Shown here piece by piece: positions 21,701 through 31,649 of a DNA stretch of 64,000 nucleotides. The notes beneath the pieces are model-generated. The model was not told where the DNA came from. It made no database searches and saw only the letters and a list, made by a program, of their open reading frames with translations. Each line of letters starts with the position of its first letter. Position 1 is the first letter of the stretch. The stretch is from Schistosoma mansoni (taxonomy: Eukaryota; Platyhelminthes; Trematoda; Strigeidida; Schistosomatidae): NCBI RefSeq assembly GCF_000237925.1, contig NC_031500.1:186001-250000 (forward strand), read 5' to 3'. The position numbers were made by a program, and so were the translations under genes.

Positions 21701-24700
21701 GGGAGTGGGAAAACCCTGATTCCAAACCAATGGTGTACATGGGCTCCAGTATCCTGAAGGAATAAATGGCGTACGAATCAATCGTTGGTCACCGAATACC
21801 ATGGGACTGCATCTCCTCACGATGCTCCATTGCCTTGTGGATCAGATCTTTAGGTCAAAGGCTCCGGGTGTGGACCCCTAAGAAAACCACCTGCTTCAGT
21901 TCGGGCACCTGGGCAGTATCACAGCCCTCAAGCAAATCGAATGAGATTTGTGTGGCGCATATGTATCTGGTGTTTCCTTGTAACAATATTTATGTGTTTA
22001 AATAATTAAATGATACTGTGCAGCAGTTTGTCCCATCCTACTTTATGGCTGTGAAACATAGCCGGTAAGAGTAGAGGATATTCATAGGCTACTAGTATTC
22101 GATCATAGGTGTCTTCGAAGCATTGCTCGTATATCCTGGAACCACCGAGTAAGTAATGAAGTTTGTTAGGAAACGGGTACTGGGTAAGGATGGCGAATCG
22201 ATTGATGAAGTAATGAAACTTCATCAGTTGAGATGGCTGGGACATGTGTTACGTATGCCCAACCACCGACTGCCCCGACGTGCAATACTTTATGGTGTAG
22301 GAGTAGGCTGAAAGAAAGCTATGGGCGGCCAGACCAAAACGTGGCACAAATCTATGAAGTGACTGACAAGTGGACTGGGCCATGTTGGTAGGTGTAGACT
22401 ACATGGTTGGGATTCGCGAGATGATAGCAACCGATGGTTAGTGACCTTGAATGACATGGCTCAAAATCGTTTGCAATGGCGAAGGTGCATCCACTCTTTG
22501 TGTTTTACCAAATTCTAATCTTCTGAATTCTTCATGTCCCTATCCTTTTTCTCTTTCCAAATTTATTTCACCGTATTATACTCCTTGAATAACATCTTCA
22601 AACCCTTATCTTTCACATAATACTTATAATTTTACTACTTCTACCAATATGGGATTTGAATCGACAACTTCATCTCTATGCTAATGTGGTATGGCAACTC
22701 GAACTGATGTACATACGTACGAAGTTCTAAGTTGTGACTGACTGACTGACTGACTGACTCTCAATTTCGTAAACAATACCCCCGCCACGAAAAGGCAGTG
22801 AGTAGGACTTCCCTAGCAGAAGCTATATACGCGTGGCCATATGAGAGCATTTCGAGAGGGAAGGCGGAATCTCCTCACTCTCGGCCGTACGAGGACCGAT
22901 TTAAGTACACAAATAACTTGTGAAACAAACAAAAAAACAATATTCAACTTACCTGGTAATAAATCATGAAAATCTACCCAAAGTTTCGCTGCTGTCCATG
23001 TACGTTCATCAATTGATAAATATTCATTCATATAACATGAACGTATAGCACATTCCATTTCAAATGGTGTTATTACTGGTATATGAAAATCATTTGAATC
23101 TAATAAACTTGTCTCAGGACATGCTATTAATATTAATAATTGTAATTCAGGTAAATTAGCTAATTTTTCTGGATTTAATCGACCAACAATTAATGTGATA
23201 CATGAACGTTTTGCATAGTGTAATAATGATTTTAAACGATCAATAATATGTTGATAATGTTTGATCGATAATGTACAAACCTTTGGGGGGAGGGGAAGGG
23301 GAGAGATAAAGGGAAAAAACTGAAATTTAAGAGAAGAACATCAAAGGATTTTATTTTTATTTAAACACATAAATATTGGTACAAGGAAGCACCAGATATA
23401 TATGCGCCGCACAAATCTCATTTGATTTGTGTGATGGCCGTGATACTGCTCAGGTGCCCAAACTGAAACAGGTGGTTTTCTCAGGGGGCCACACCCGAAG
23501 CCTTTGATCTAAAGATCTAACCCACAAGTCAGTGGAGCATCGTGAGAAGATGCAGTCCCATAGTAGCCGGTGACCAACGATTGATTCGTACGCCATTTGT
23601 TCCTTCAGGATACTGGAGCCCATGTACACCATTGGTTTGGAATGAGGGTTTTCCCACTCCCCTAGGTGAATTCACCGTGCCAACCTACCCGGTTAAAGCG
23701 CTGGACATTCGCTTTTCGTCCTGTCAATTTCGTAAACAACAGTAGTGCCACGAGAAGGCAATGAGTAGGACTTCCCTTGCAGTGGCTATATACGCGTGGC
23801 CATGTGAGAGCATTTCGAGAGAGAGAGGGTCGCCACTCCCCACTCTCGGCCGTATCAGGGCATTTGGGGGCAAGCCAACTATTAAAGAATGAACTTTAAG
23901 AGAACTAACAACAAAAACTTACAAGTATTCCAATATATTGTGCATCTTTAGCTTTTTCAATTAAATATGATCTTCTTTTTAATAATCTATTCAATTGTAA
24001 ACCAGATAAATCTAAATCACAACTAATTGGATCAAATAAAATGGTTTTCAATGGACCAATTTCAGGTAAACAAAGTAGAATACGATAAACTGATAATAGA
24101 TCATTATCATTTTCTTTAGTATGTCCAATATATAACATCATCCAACTATGTTTATTATTATTATTTAAAGTATCCAAATCAAATTGATAAGGAATCAAAA
24201 GTCGTCCACAACGAATCCATGAATTATTCATATTGTCTGAGGATTCTATTACTGAATGATCTAATGTATGAATATATGGTTCAGACCATATTAATTTTGG
24301 TAATAAGTTAGGACTATGTGAACTACTACTATTACTAGTAGCAGTAGTAGTAGTAGTAGTGGTAGTACTCATGGACACTAATTCTTTATAAATATATTGA
24401 GCAATAGCTTTGAAACGAAAATCATACATAATAAGAAGGATTGGCGGTGTAGTAGGAGTAGTCGTTTCTGAATAGGATAAAATAGTCTGTATTAATTGAT
24501 GTGAAATTTGTTTAAATGATTGAATTTCATTATGAAGTTGACAAGGTGAATATTTGCCAAATACATAATAAACAGGTAAACGTCCAGTTGTTTCAGATAG
24601 ACATGCTCGACCATAATGTATAAGTGCATTGATTTTCATATGTTGACCAGCTATTTCATCAACACAACAACTGAAGTATATGAAATGAATAAATTGTGTA

Positions 24701-26861
24701 AGCTGACCTTTTAAATAAGTTTACAATGAGAATGAGAAGAAACAATAGTCAAAAAGTGATAATACCACAACCATAGTAGAAATGTATGGTTTTACAATGA
24801 AGTTGAATAAGGTTTAGTAATTTTAATAATTTTATGAGCCCCCAAATGCCCTGGTACGGTCGAGAGTGGGGAGTGGCCACCCTCTCTCTCGAAATGCTCT
24901 CACATGGTCACGCGTATATAGCCTCTGCCAAGAAAGTCCTACTCACTGCCTTCTCGTAGCACTACTGTTGTTTACGAAATTGGGGGAAAGAAAAGAGAAT
25001 GTCCGGCACTTTAACCGGTTTGGTGGACACGAAAAGTCCACCTAGGGGAGTGGGAAAACCCTCATTCCAAACCAATGGTGCACATGGGCTGGCCCCAATA
25101 TCCTGAAGGAACAAATGGCGTACGAATCAATCGTTGGTCACCGAATACCATGGGACTGCATCTTCTCACGATGCTCCACTGCCTTGTGGTTCAGACCTTT
25201 AGGTCAAAGGCTCCGGGTGTGGCCCCTTAAGAAAACCACCAGCTTCAGTTTGGACACCTGGACCGTATCATAGCCCTCATACAAATCAAATGAGATTTGC
25301 GTGACGCATATATTTCTGGTTCCCCTTTGTACCAATATTTATGTGTTTAAATAAATAAATAAAACTCACACCTGAAGGACAACAGGTGAGAAACAGAGAA
25401 ATTATATACAACTCGTTTTATTCCCAATTGATAGAACTTTAACGATGTTAGTACATAAAGAGTGATATACAGCAAAAATCTATGCATTATAGAAGGAGTA
25501 AACCGTTCAACGACTTATAACTACTAAGATGTAGAGTTGAAACAGTATATTTCCCTGAATGATGTATATAGAAAAGTACATGAAGCTTTAAAAGGTTCTT
25601 TACACTTGAAAACCAATAATCCTGATGGGTCTTTTGGCAAACTGTCATCAAGAGTGACAACCTCGAATGGTGTGTGATGCTCGCGGATTTTTGCCGTTTT
25701 TATTGAACAGTGTTAGAGGTATTCTTTTACAAGTAATGCTTTTATCCTCTAACTTTCCAAGGATCTGTTTCTTACCAGGAGATTAATGACTAAAACAACC
25801 AGATGATACAGTACTAGTTAGTGACGACTCTGACAGGATACACTATTCTGACTTCCTTCAGAAACAATTCAAGTATGTTCGGTATTTGATTATCCCTTCA
25901 AATACAAAATGTTGCTTCTATGCCAATCTATATCATCACCTAAATTAACCATAAGGAGTGAAGTAGTTGAGTGCGTCAACCAATTTCCTTATCCTAGCAG
26001 TCTCATCAGTCATAAACGGTTGGTATCGGACAAAATTTCGATACAGTTCGAAAACACCAACTTGGCTTTTGCCAATTCTCATAACTCATAGCGATATCTC
26101 TGATAGTGTTATCCCTTATAGAGATATCCGTCAGCCAATGAAAAGATGAGTAGGAAAAACGGAAGAATAAACACGACCAAGACTCTTACTTATCTCTCTA
26201 AAGGTTTAGGCAAAACGGTATGGTAAGAGCAGACATTTCAGCAACTACATTACTTAAAATGTTTTTGACATATCAACCCTAACTTTTTTTGACACAGCAA
26301 CGGGCGTATAGGTAAGATCTAATTTATTAATTAGCTGTTACTGAAAGTTTAGACTGAAATGAATCATTGATTTTGATAGCTGATACATCAGTTGTTTATG
26401 AACTTGGGAACAATCACAAAAGTTTGACGAACAGGATAGTCTATAATTTAAAAAGTCCCTTCCCTCCTATGGGTTTTAACAAACACAAATCATATTTGTT
26501 AAAGAAATTCAAACGGAATAGTGTAAAATACCCGAAACATAACTAGGGATTCATAGATTTAAGTATTAATCTCTCAGATAATCAAATGGCCTCATAAAAA
26601 ACCCCACTCACCTTGCAAACGAACTATCTCCGAGAATAACACATAGACAATCAGTAACGATAGAATTCAATTGCCTACATATAACAACTGATATACCCAA
26701 AAGTTCATCTGGAAATTGTAATCCAACCTAGAAAAAACTCTTAGATATCAATGCAGTTTAATTACCTTAGTAAATTTATTTTTTTTAATCCAATTCGCTG
26801 TTTCATTTATTTCGAAAACAATAGAAATATCAGGAGAATTCGCATTCCATCTTTCAACCAT
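18734..26861 (-). CDS. DPH2: Diphthamide biosynthesis protein 2 (DPH2), five exons
   Basis: Partner of DPH1 in the cytosolic Fe-S enzyme that moves the 3-amino-3-carboxypropyl group of S-adenosylmethionine to a histidine of elongation factor 2, the first step of diphthamide. Exons (minus): 26861-26766, 26727-26612, 24670-23923, 23280-22953, 19062-18734. All junctions are GT-AG with matching phases and give 538 aa; human DPH2 has 489. Family landmarks: VGLQFPDELLG (33-43), SCCVDE (71-76), HYGRACLSE (89-97), RSYLIEKAKDAQYIGIL (end of exon 3), IACP (Cys374), TPFEMECA, HDLLPG and the C-terminal RTWYGLDPKIGQTP. Eukaryotic DPH2 is the accessory subunit, with fewer cluster ligands than DPH1. The ATG at 26861 follows an in-frame TGA. 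Intron 1 is only 38 nt, while the last two introns hold S3 and LINE B copies. A Thr/Ser-rich insert from a (GTA)n run sits in exon 3 near 24300-24370. Confidence 0.94.
19507..19887 (-). mobile_element. S3 element, tail half, split by LINE B
   Basis: A-rich tail at 19507; the body breaks off at CTTTTCGTCC (to 19887). The remaining half resumes at 22758 after LINE B, so together they are one S3 in the last intron of DPH2. Confidence 0.88.
19888..22757 (+). mobile_element. LINE B, apparently 5'-complete, inserted in S3
   Basis: Begins at a 5' UTR starting with a 7-bp stem (CCCGACC with GGTCGGG at 19914-19920) and ends in a GACT repeat at ~22735-22757. One frame runs from about 20170 through RWAEYFRDQFNWPS, ENQAGFRPGRGC, LDLKAAFDSIDREVL, GCPLSPFLFNF and LEYADDIVLFGEDAD. 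Only two in-frame stops (20620-20622, 20878-20880) are seen before another S3 splits it at 21487, and the coding resumes at 22024. No endonuclease domain is visible between the 5' UTR and the RT, so this copy may be internally deleted. Confidence 0.88.
21488..22013 (+). mobile_element. S3 element, full length, inserted in LINE B
   Basis: 526 bp flanked by the exact 10-bp target duplication TACTGTGCAG (21478-21487 and 22014-22023). The LINE B reading frame at Val-Tyr-Cys-Ala is cut here and picks up after the second duplication. It defines both ends of S3. Confidence 0.95.
22758..22895 (-). mobile_element. S3 element, head half, split by LINE B
   Basis: Begins CTCAATTTCGTAAACAA, exactly where the 19507-19887 half stops, and runs to the S3 5' end. 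Confidence 0.88.
23345..23875 (-). mobile_element. S3 element, full length, in DPH2 intron 3
   Basis: Tail TTTATTTTTATTTAAAC at the left, complete body, 5' box at 23875. The copy lies in the intron between DPH2 exons 3 and 4, 65 bp from the exon 4 acceptor at 23281. Confidence 0.9.
24839..25366 (+). mobile_element. S3 element, full length, in DPH2 intron 2
   Basis: Starts GCCCCCAAATGCCCTGG and ends AATAAATAAATAAA. A few changes and a short insert (near 25086) separate it from the other copies. Confidence 0.9.
25600..26270 (+). mobile_element. LINE B, strongly decayed, in DPH2 intron 2
   Basis: Broken pieces of LINE B coding are recognisable (for example RSEVVECVN and ISHKRLVSDKIS) with many stops and shifts. 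Older than the other LINE B copies. Confidence 0.65.
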
Positions 26862-28119
26862 TTTTTTTCGTTTTCACACCAAAATGTACTTTTACGTTTT
26901 AAAATGAAGCTTTTTCAGACCAATCTATATTATCTAAGATAATCAGTAAGAAGCCGTCAAACTAATACAAGGATCTAAATATAATGAGAAAAAGTAATTT
27001 ACCAAATGAGTAAATTAGAATATACATAAATCGTATCTATTTGAAACAAAATTATCAATTATCTCGAGTGTACATAAAGGTGAATGAAAATCTAAATTAA
27101 TAGGAGGACATAAAGATGATAGTTTAGAACGTGTCAGAACATTGTCAGGAGGCAATGCATTATAGCATTCATGATAGTCATTGCCCCCAAATGCCCTAGT
27201 ACGGCCGAGAGTGAGGAGAGTTAGCTCTCCCTCTTGGAATGTTTCTAACCTATAAATACCACTTGTCACTTTTCTGTTATCGGATGAATTTCGTAAAACC
27301 AAGTAAGAGTTTGAGGACAAAAGGGAATAATGACCCAATGTATTAAAGTTAACCTGTCAAATATCTTCATATATCATCAAATATCAAGTCATAAAAGGTG
27401 AGGTACGATGAAAATGGAATTTCTTAAAACTGCGATTCTTTCCCGGACATTTGACTTTCTAACAAACGCACAAATAACAACAAACGACCTGTCGGTTCAC
27501 ATAGTTGAATTTGTAGTTAAAAATAAATAACCTGTCTTGAAATTATCCGCGATACAGTGGTATTTAATATCCACATACTGGGCCTCTGATAACAACGGCA
27601 AACAAATAAACTCATTCACTAAATTACTTACTTCAGAATATTTTAATTTGGACCTATGGTCAGATAAACTTTAAAGAGGCAAACAATAACACCATTCCAG
27701 TGAAAATGATTAATAACAATCTGGCAATCAGGGATACCGAATATATTTTGGACCCGTTCTGAAAATTGGTTCCTGATTTACCTATGAATGTCACGAGTCC
27801 GATTACAAACTAACCCGGTAAAATATGTTATGTCGGAGTAGCTGTCACGGTAATCTGCCGTCTGTGACTCACCAGCTTGCTTTGACGTCAGGTAAACAGT
27901 TGAGTATAACAGATCAGCAGACTGTAATAAATGTAAGTGTAGTATTTTCAGTTATTTGCAAAGAGGGATACAAGCGATAGTTTGAACACGTGTATGATTG
28001 TGTTGATTTGGATATCGCAAACATATAGATTAAGTGAAACAAAGTTAACAACCCAAAGTTTGGATTACCGAACACATCAATTTCGCTTCCAGCCAAGCAA
28101 TCCTATCGCTTCCAAAAAC
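26862..28119. other. DPH2 upstream region with an S3 5' fragment
   Basis: At 27183-27243 there are only the first ~61 bp of S3 in plus orientation, an unusual loss of the 3' end. The long open frame 27015-27338 runs through that fragment and is not the DPH2 first exon. No other gene seen. Confidence 0.55.
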
Positions 28120-28452
28120 TTATACCAATAAGTTTAGCAAAGATAAACTCGGTGCCTTTAAATTGCATATTAGCAGTTGAGCTGCCAAGTTATGAATGAA
28201 ATTGTCATCATATAGATTTGCAAATATACATCCAACCCTACAAAACGTCGCTTCTGTTTTCGAATTGCTCACTAACGTTAATCGGATGATACTAACACTA
28301 AAAACAGAGGTGGTTTGGTAATGGATTATCCCAGATTCATTTACCCAGATAATAATCACAAGAATTAAATCTTCTGCTTTTATAGAATCTGAAGTTGTTA
28401 ACAAACCTGCTGGATGAGGTTTCCAGTGGAGTAAATTTGGTGGTAGCTTCAT
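28120..28452 (-). CDS. Possible host exon, unrecognised
   Basis: A 110-codon frame with ATG at 28452 (MKLPPNLLHWKPHPAGL at the start) in AT-rich, repeat-poor DNA. It includes a GT...AG stretch of 39 nt near 28230-28270 whose removal keeps the frame, in the size range of the micro-introns of the confirmed genes. The peptide after it (VGCIFANLYDDNF) looks protein-like, but I do not recognise a family. It may be non-coding. Confidence 0.28.
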   Translation of the reverse strand: MKLPPNLLHWKPHPAGLLTTSDSIKAEDLILVIIIWVNESGIIHYQTTSVFSVSIIRLTLVSNSKTEATFCRVGCIFANLYDDNFIHNLAAQLLICNLKAPSLSLLNLLV

Positions 28453-29040
28453 ATTATGTTTATAAACAACTATAAAAATATCATTAATCCGAAGGGCAAC
28501 AATGCAGCATAATATAAGAAATCATTGTTTTGAACTCCCAAATAACGATAATATCTATGTTCATCTATGAATTAAGTAAATCAAAGTTGAAAATAAACAG
28601 TACAAGTTCAACATATTTTAACAGGCCAGTTTCGTAATCGGACACTGTAATAAACCCTACTGCGGGTAAACTGTAGTTTAATATCACCCCACGTTCCAAA
28701 TATACTTCAGAAAAAGTTCAGTCTTTGTAGTATTAAGTAACTTTTTTATTCATAATAGTATTGCGTAGCTATTTACCTGACTTTATTACGTGACATATTG
28801 GTCAAAATGGTTAGCGTAAGCTGGCATTACATATGAACAGTAGACCACACCATAATACGTTTAAATCTCCTACTCACCGAGGCGTTTTATCAAATGATTT
28901 ACATTAAGGCGCAAAGATGAACATATTTCTGAAATAATATATCTTAAAGAGAAGGACAGATTTGTCGCCTAAATTCGGTCTCCGTCTTTAATTTCCGTTA
29001 TTACGAACTTGGGCTGACAACGTGTTGAAAACGATCTCCC
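28453..29040. promoter_or_regulatory. Possible divergent promoter region
   Basis: 588 bp between the start of the minus-strand candidate at 28452 and the plus-strand small gene at 29041. No motif is distinctive; the role is inferred only from the layout. Confidence 0.2.
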
Positions 29041-29266
29041 ATGTTATATTATAACCCAAAACTGCAACTTATTGGGCAAATGTAGAGATAAATTACTTAT
29101 GAAGTTGGTTATTTTTTTTCCTAGTTGTACCAATACAAACGTTGAATGGGTGGCTGGAAAACGCCATATATGGTTTCAGGACGTCAATAATGACGTCTGC
29201 AAATTTGTAGACAAGAAAGAACTGTGTGGTGACAAAAGAGCAGTTAATTACACGCGTACTTTATGA
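29041..29266 (+). CDS. Small two-exon gene, 60 aa, unrecognised
   Basis: Exon 1 is 29041-29081 (MLYYNPKLQLIGQ plus two bases); a 43-nt intron (29082-29124) starts GTAGAG and ends TTTTTTTTCCTAG; exon 2 is 29125-29266, ending in TGA. An in-frame TGA lies just before the ATG. The split codon gives Ile. The protein contains CTNTNVEWVAGKRHIWF and two later cysteines, no signal peptide and no membrane span. The intron size matches the 5' micro-introns of DPH2, HSBP1 and UBE2J1 and the acceptor is excellent. More exons could follow if a donor before the stop is used. I cannot name the family. Confidence 0.45.
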
Positions 29267-31065
29267 CACAGTACTCTTATGTTCAACAAATATTCTAAGA
29301 TTTATGGCTCGAGCCATAGATCTAGGACAACAAAAGTATTAAAACTCAAATGACTAAATATCCTCATGATAAAGAGGATGATGAGAGGAACGAACGGAGC
29401 TAAAAAAGCAGGAGGGAAAATATAATCATCTTGATAAGTTGTGAGAAAAGAACTTGATAAAACGCTCACCGAAAATCCAATAAGCATGTGCGTAACGAAT
29501 CCAATCGGAAGCAGCGGGTAGATTTATAATTTACACTGCATAAAATACCAACCCAGCCAAGAGAAAATAAATAACAAATAACTTATTTGTGGTCCCTTCT
29601 TAATATTTGATACATAGTGCGATCCGGTTTCTGTATTTTTACACTCAGTGCATGGCATGGATAAAAGTTTGAGGATAATGGATCAATAGGAACAGCATCG
29701 GCTCAAGTTAGGCGGCTCGGGTAAGACGTACACTTACACAGAATTTGACACCATCAGGATAAGTGATTAGTTATGTGTTAAGTATTTTTTCCAAGCCCCT
29801 GTTTGTGAAGATATAATGTCTGTGGGGAGGAAATATTTTTAATAGTTCTGGACGTGGTATGAAGTGTATTTTAACAATAACCACTCAAGCAAAGTAACCG
29901 TTAATAACTGGAGTTCCTGAAATATGATGGTTGCACATAAATGCAATCGGAATTTGGATTGTAAAAGTATTCTATTCAACACCTTATGACAAGTTTCCAA
30001 AGAAAATACCAATTTTGCACTACAACAATTCCCGGAGATGTATTTGAATTGTCTCAGAGTATGATGGGACAAGGAGTTAGGTCTTGCATGTTATTGAATT
30101 GTATGTCTAAAATACTCCATGACAGCATTGAAATTTCAACATCTGTTTTGTTGAAGAGACCAAAATTTTAATATTTATAATGGATGCGGAGAACTGTAGT
30201 GACCGGTAAGTCTCGATAAGAACACGATTGGAATAACAGAAACAATTATTATTGTTGTAACCAATTGTACCAGAGATTGTTTTACTGTATTTGTTTAACT
30301 GTGTCACATTCACTTCTCGTTTCGCTCTCCGCCCTGTTTGGTTCGAACTTGCTCACGCACTGTCCATTTCGCCTGTACCCTTTGGCACGTCTCGGTATTA
30401 TTTCGATACCACGAGATCGCCAATAAATATACTTGATCTGAATTAATAAAGCCTTCTGATTTACGAGTTATCAAAGGAACCAAGTCGTTTTTGGGCGCGT
30501 AATCGAATAGTAGTAGTGATCATAGTCCGTCTTCGACTCGACATCCACCACAGAACTATGAAATAAACCAAATTTTGTTCGACTAGACGAAGCTACTTTC
30601 TTATTTCTGGCTCACAGAGACTTTTAAAGCTACTCATGTTCAACCATATCCAAACACAAACCATGTACTGAATCAATATGTATCATATATAAAAGGATAG
30701 CCCGCATCCCAAATACTGATAAATCAACAGTACATTTCGCTCTACACAGTTAAAGATTTTTCTAGCACAAAATATAGTAACGTACAGGAAACGGATGGTT
30801 AACAAACGGCTATGCACTTGGGAGAAAATGAGAATATTCCCAATAAAATGGGGATGAGTTTTGATAATCTCCAAACTCTGGTTTGGAGCCTGGTCCATTT
30901 CCTCTACGTAGGTAACTTTTTCAAATGGCGCTACTTACAGTCCACTTTCTCGACAATATTTAACCAACCAAACGGTTTACCTAATCGGTACTGGATAATG
31001 ATTCATTCGGCCGTAATCTACCAGTAAGTCAACAGGACAGCACATTTTTATAGTTCACACGACTA
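29267..31065. other. No gene seen; possible solo LTR near its end
   Basis: Mostly unique AT-rich DNA. The stretch 30196-30480 starts TGTAGTGACC, holds an AATAAAGCC signal near its end and is richer in GC. That would fit a solo LTR of another family, but no partner or target duplication was found. Confidence 0.35.
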
Positions 31066-31205
31066 CTCACTTACCCATGTTACCCCTCGTGAAGAAGCGT
31101 AGGCCAACCACACAAATTCTCCACCCAACTGTGTCCTGGACAATCTTTTCCAATTATTCCCGGTTACTTTCCATCATTTTCATGTCTTTTTTCAGTTCTC
31201 AACGC
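31066..31205 (-). mobile_element. LINE A 3' tip, inverted
   Basis: Minus-strand TAAG tail and final coding region, abutting the left end of the CR1-like LINE. Confidence 0.65.
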
Positions 31206-31649
31206 AATGTGGCATATGATAGCCGTACTTATCCGAAACTACTGTTTTCGTACGTTAAACTTAGAACAAAACGTAGTGATGGTATTTCACTATTACTGTT
31301 GCACGAAAATTCAGATTTACTAACCGAATCAGGTCTAGCAAAAGTTGAGACTTTTTCAAACTATTTTAGTGTAGTCTACTGTACATGTAGTGTTATAAAT
31401 ACTTGTCCCAATCACCCCGGGATATCAGCCATAGGACCTGTATATGTGACTGAGGAAGCTGTTATTCCACTGATCACTAACGTCAAACAGCGTTAGGCAC
31501 CAGGCCCTGATGGTTTAAATCCACGACTACTGTCATCTCATGTGGACATTGTTTCAAGACCGTTAGCGAAGCTCTTCAACATGTCCCTTTCCCACACTCA
31601 ACTCCCTAGAGATTAGAGAGGTGATATTGTCAGTCCTATATTTAAGAAT
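31206..31649 (+). mobile_element. CR1-like (SR1-type) LINE, 5' part
   Basis: Encodes the region before RT: FSYVKLRTKRSDGISLLLL, VTEEAVIPLI and APGPDGLNP, the usual start of CR1/Jockey RTs. A stop lies just before APGPDG. It breaks off at PIFKN, where LINE A inserted; the rest follows at 34797. Confidence 0.82.

Noticed and set aside
22735-22757. GACT and TAAG runs as independent microsatellites or CRISPR-like repeats
   Set aside because: They are the 3' tails of LINE B and LINE A, always at the element end.
27015-27338. 107-codon minus frame as DPH2 first exon
   Set aside because: It ends in LEIIDNFV, which looked like the DPH2 start, but no donor gives the right phase and it runs through an S3 piece. 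The true exon at 26766-26861 has matching phase and homology.
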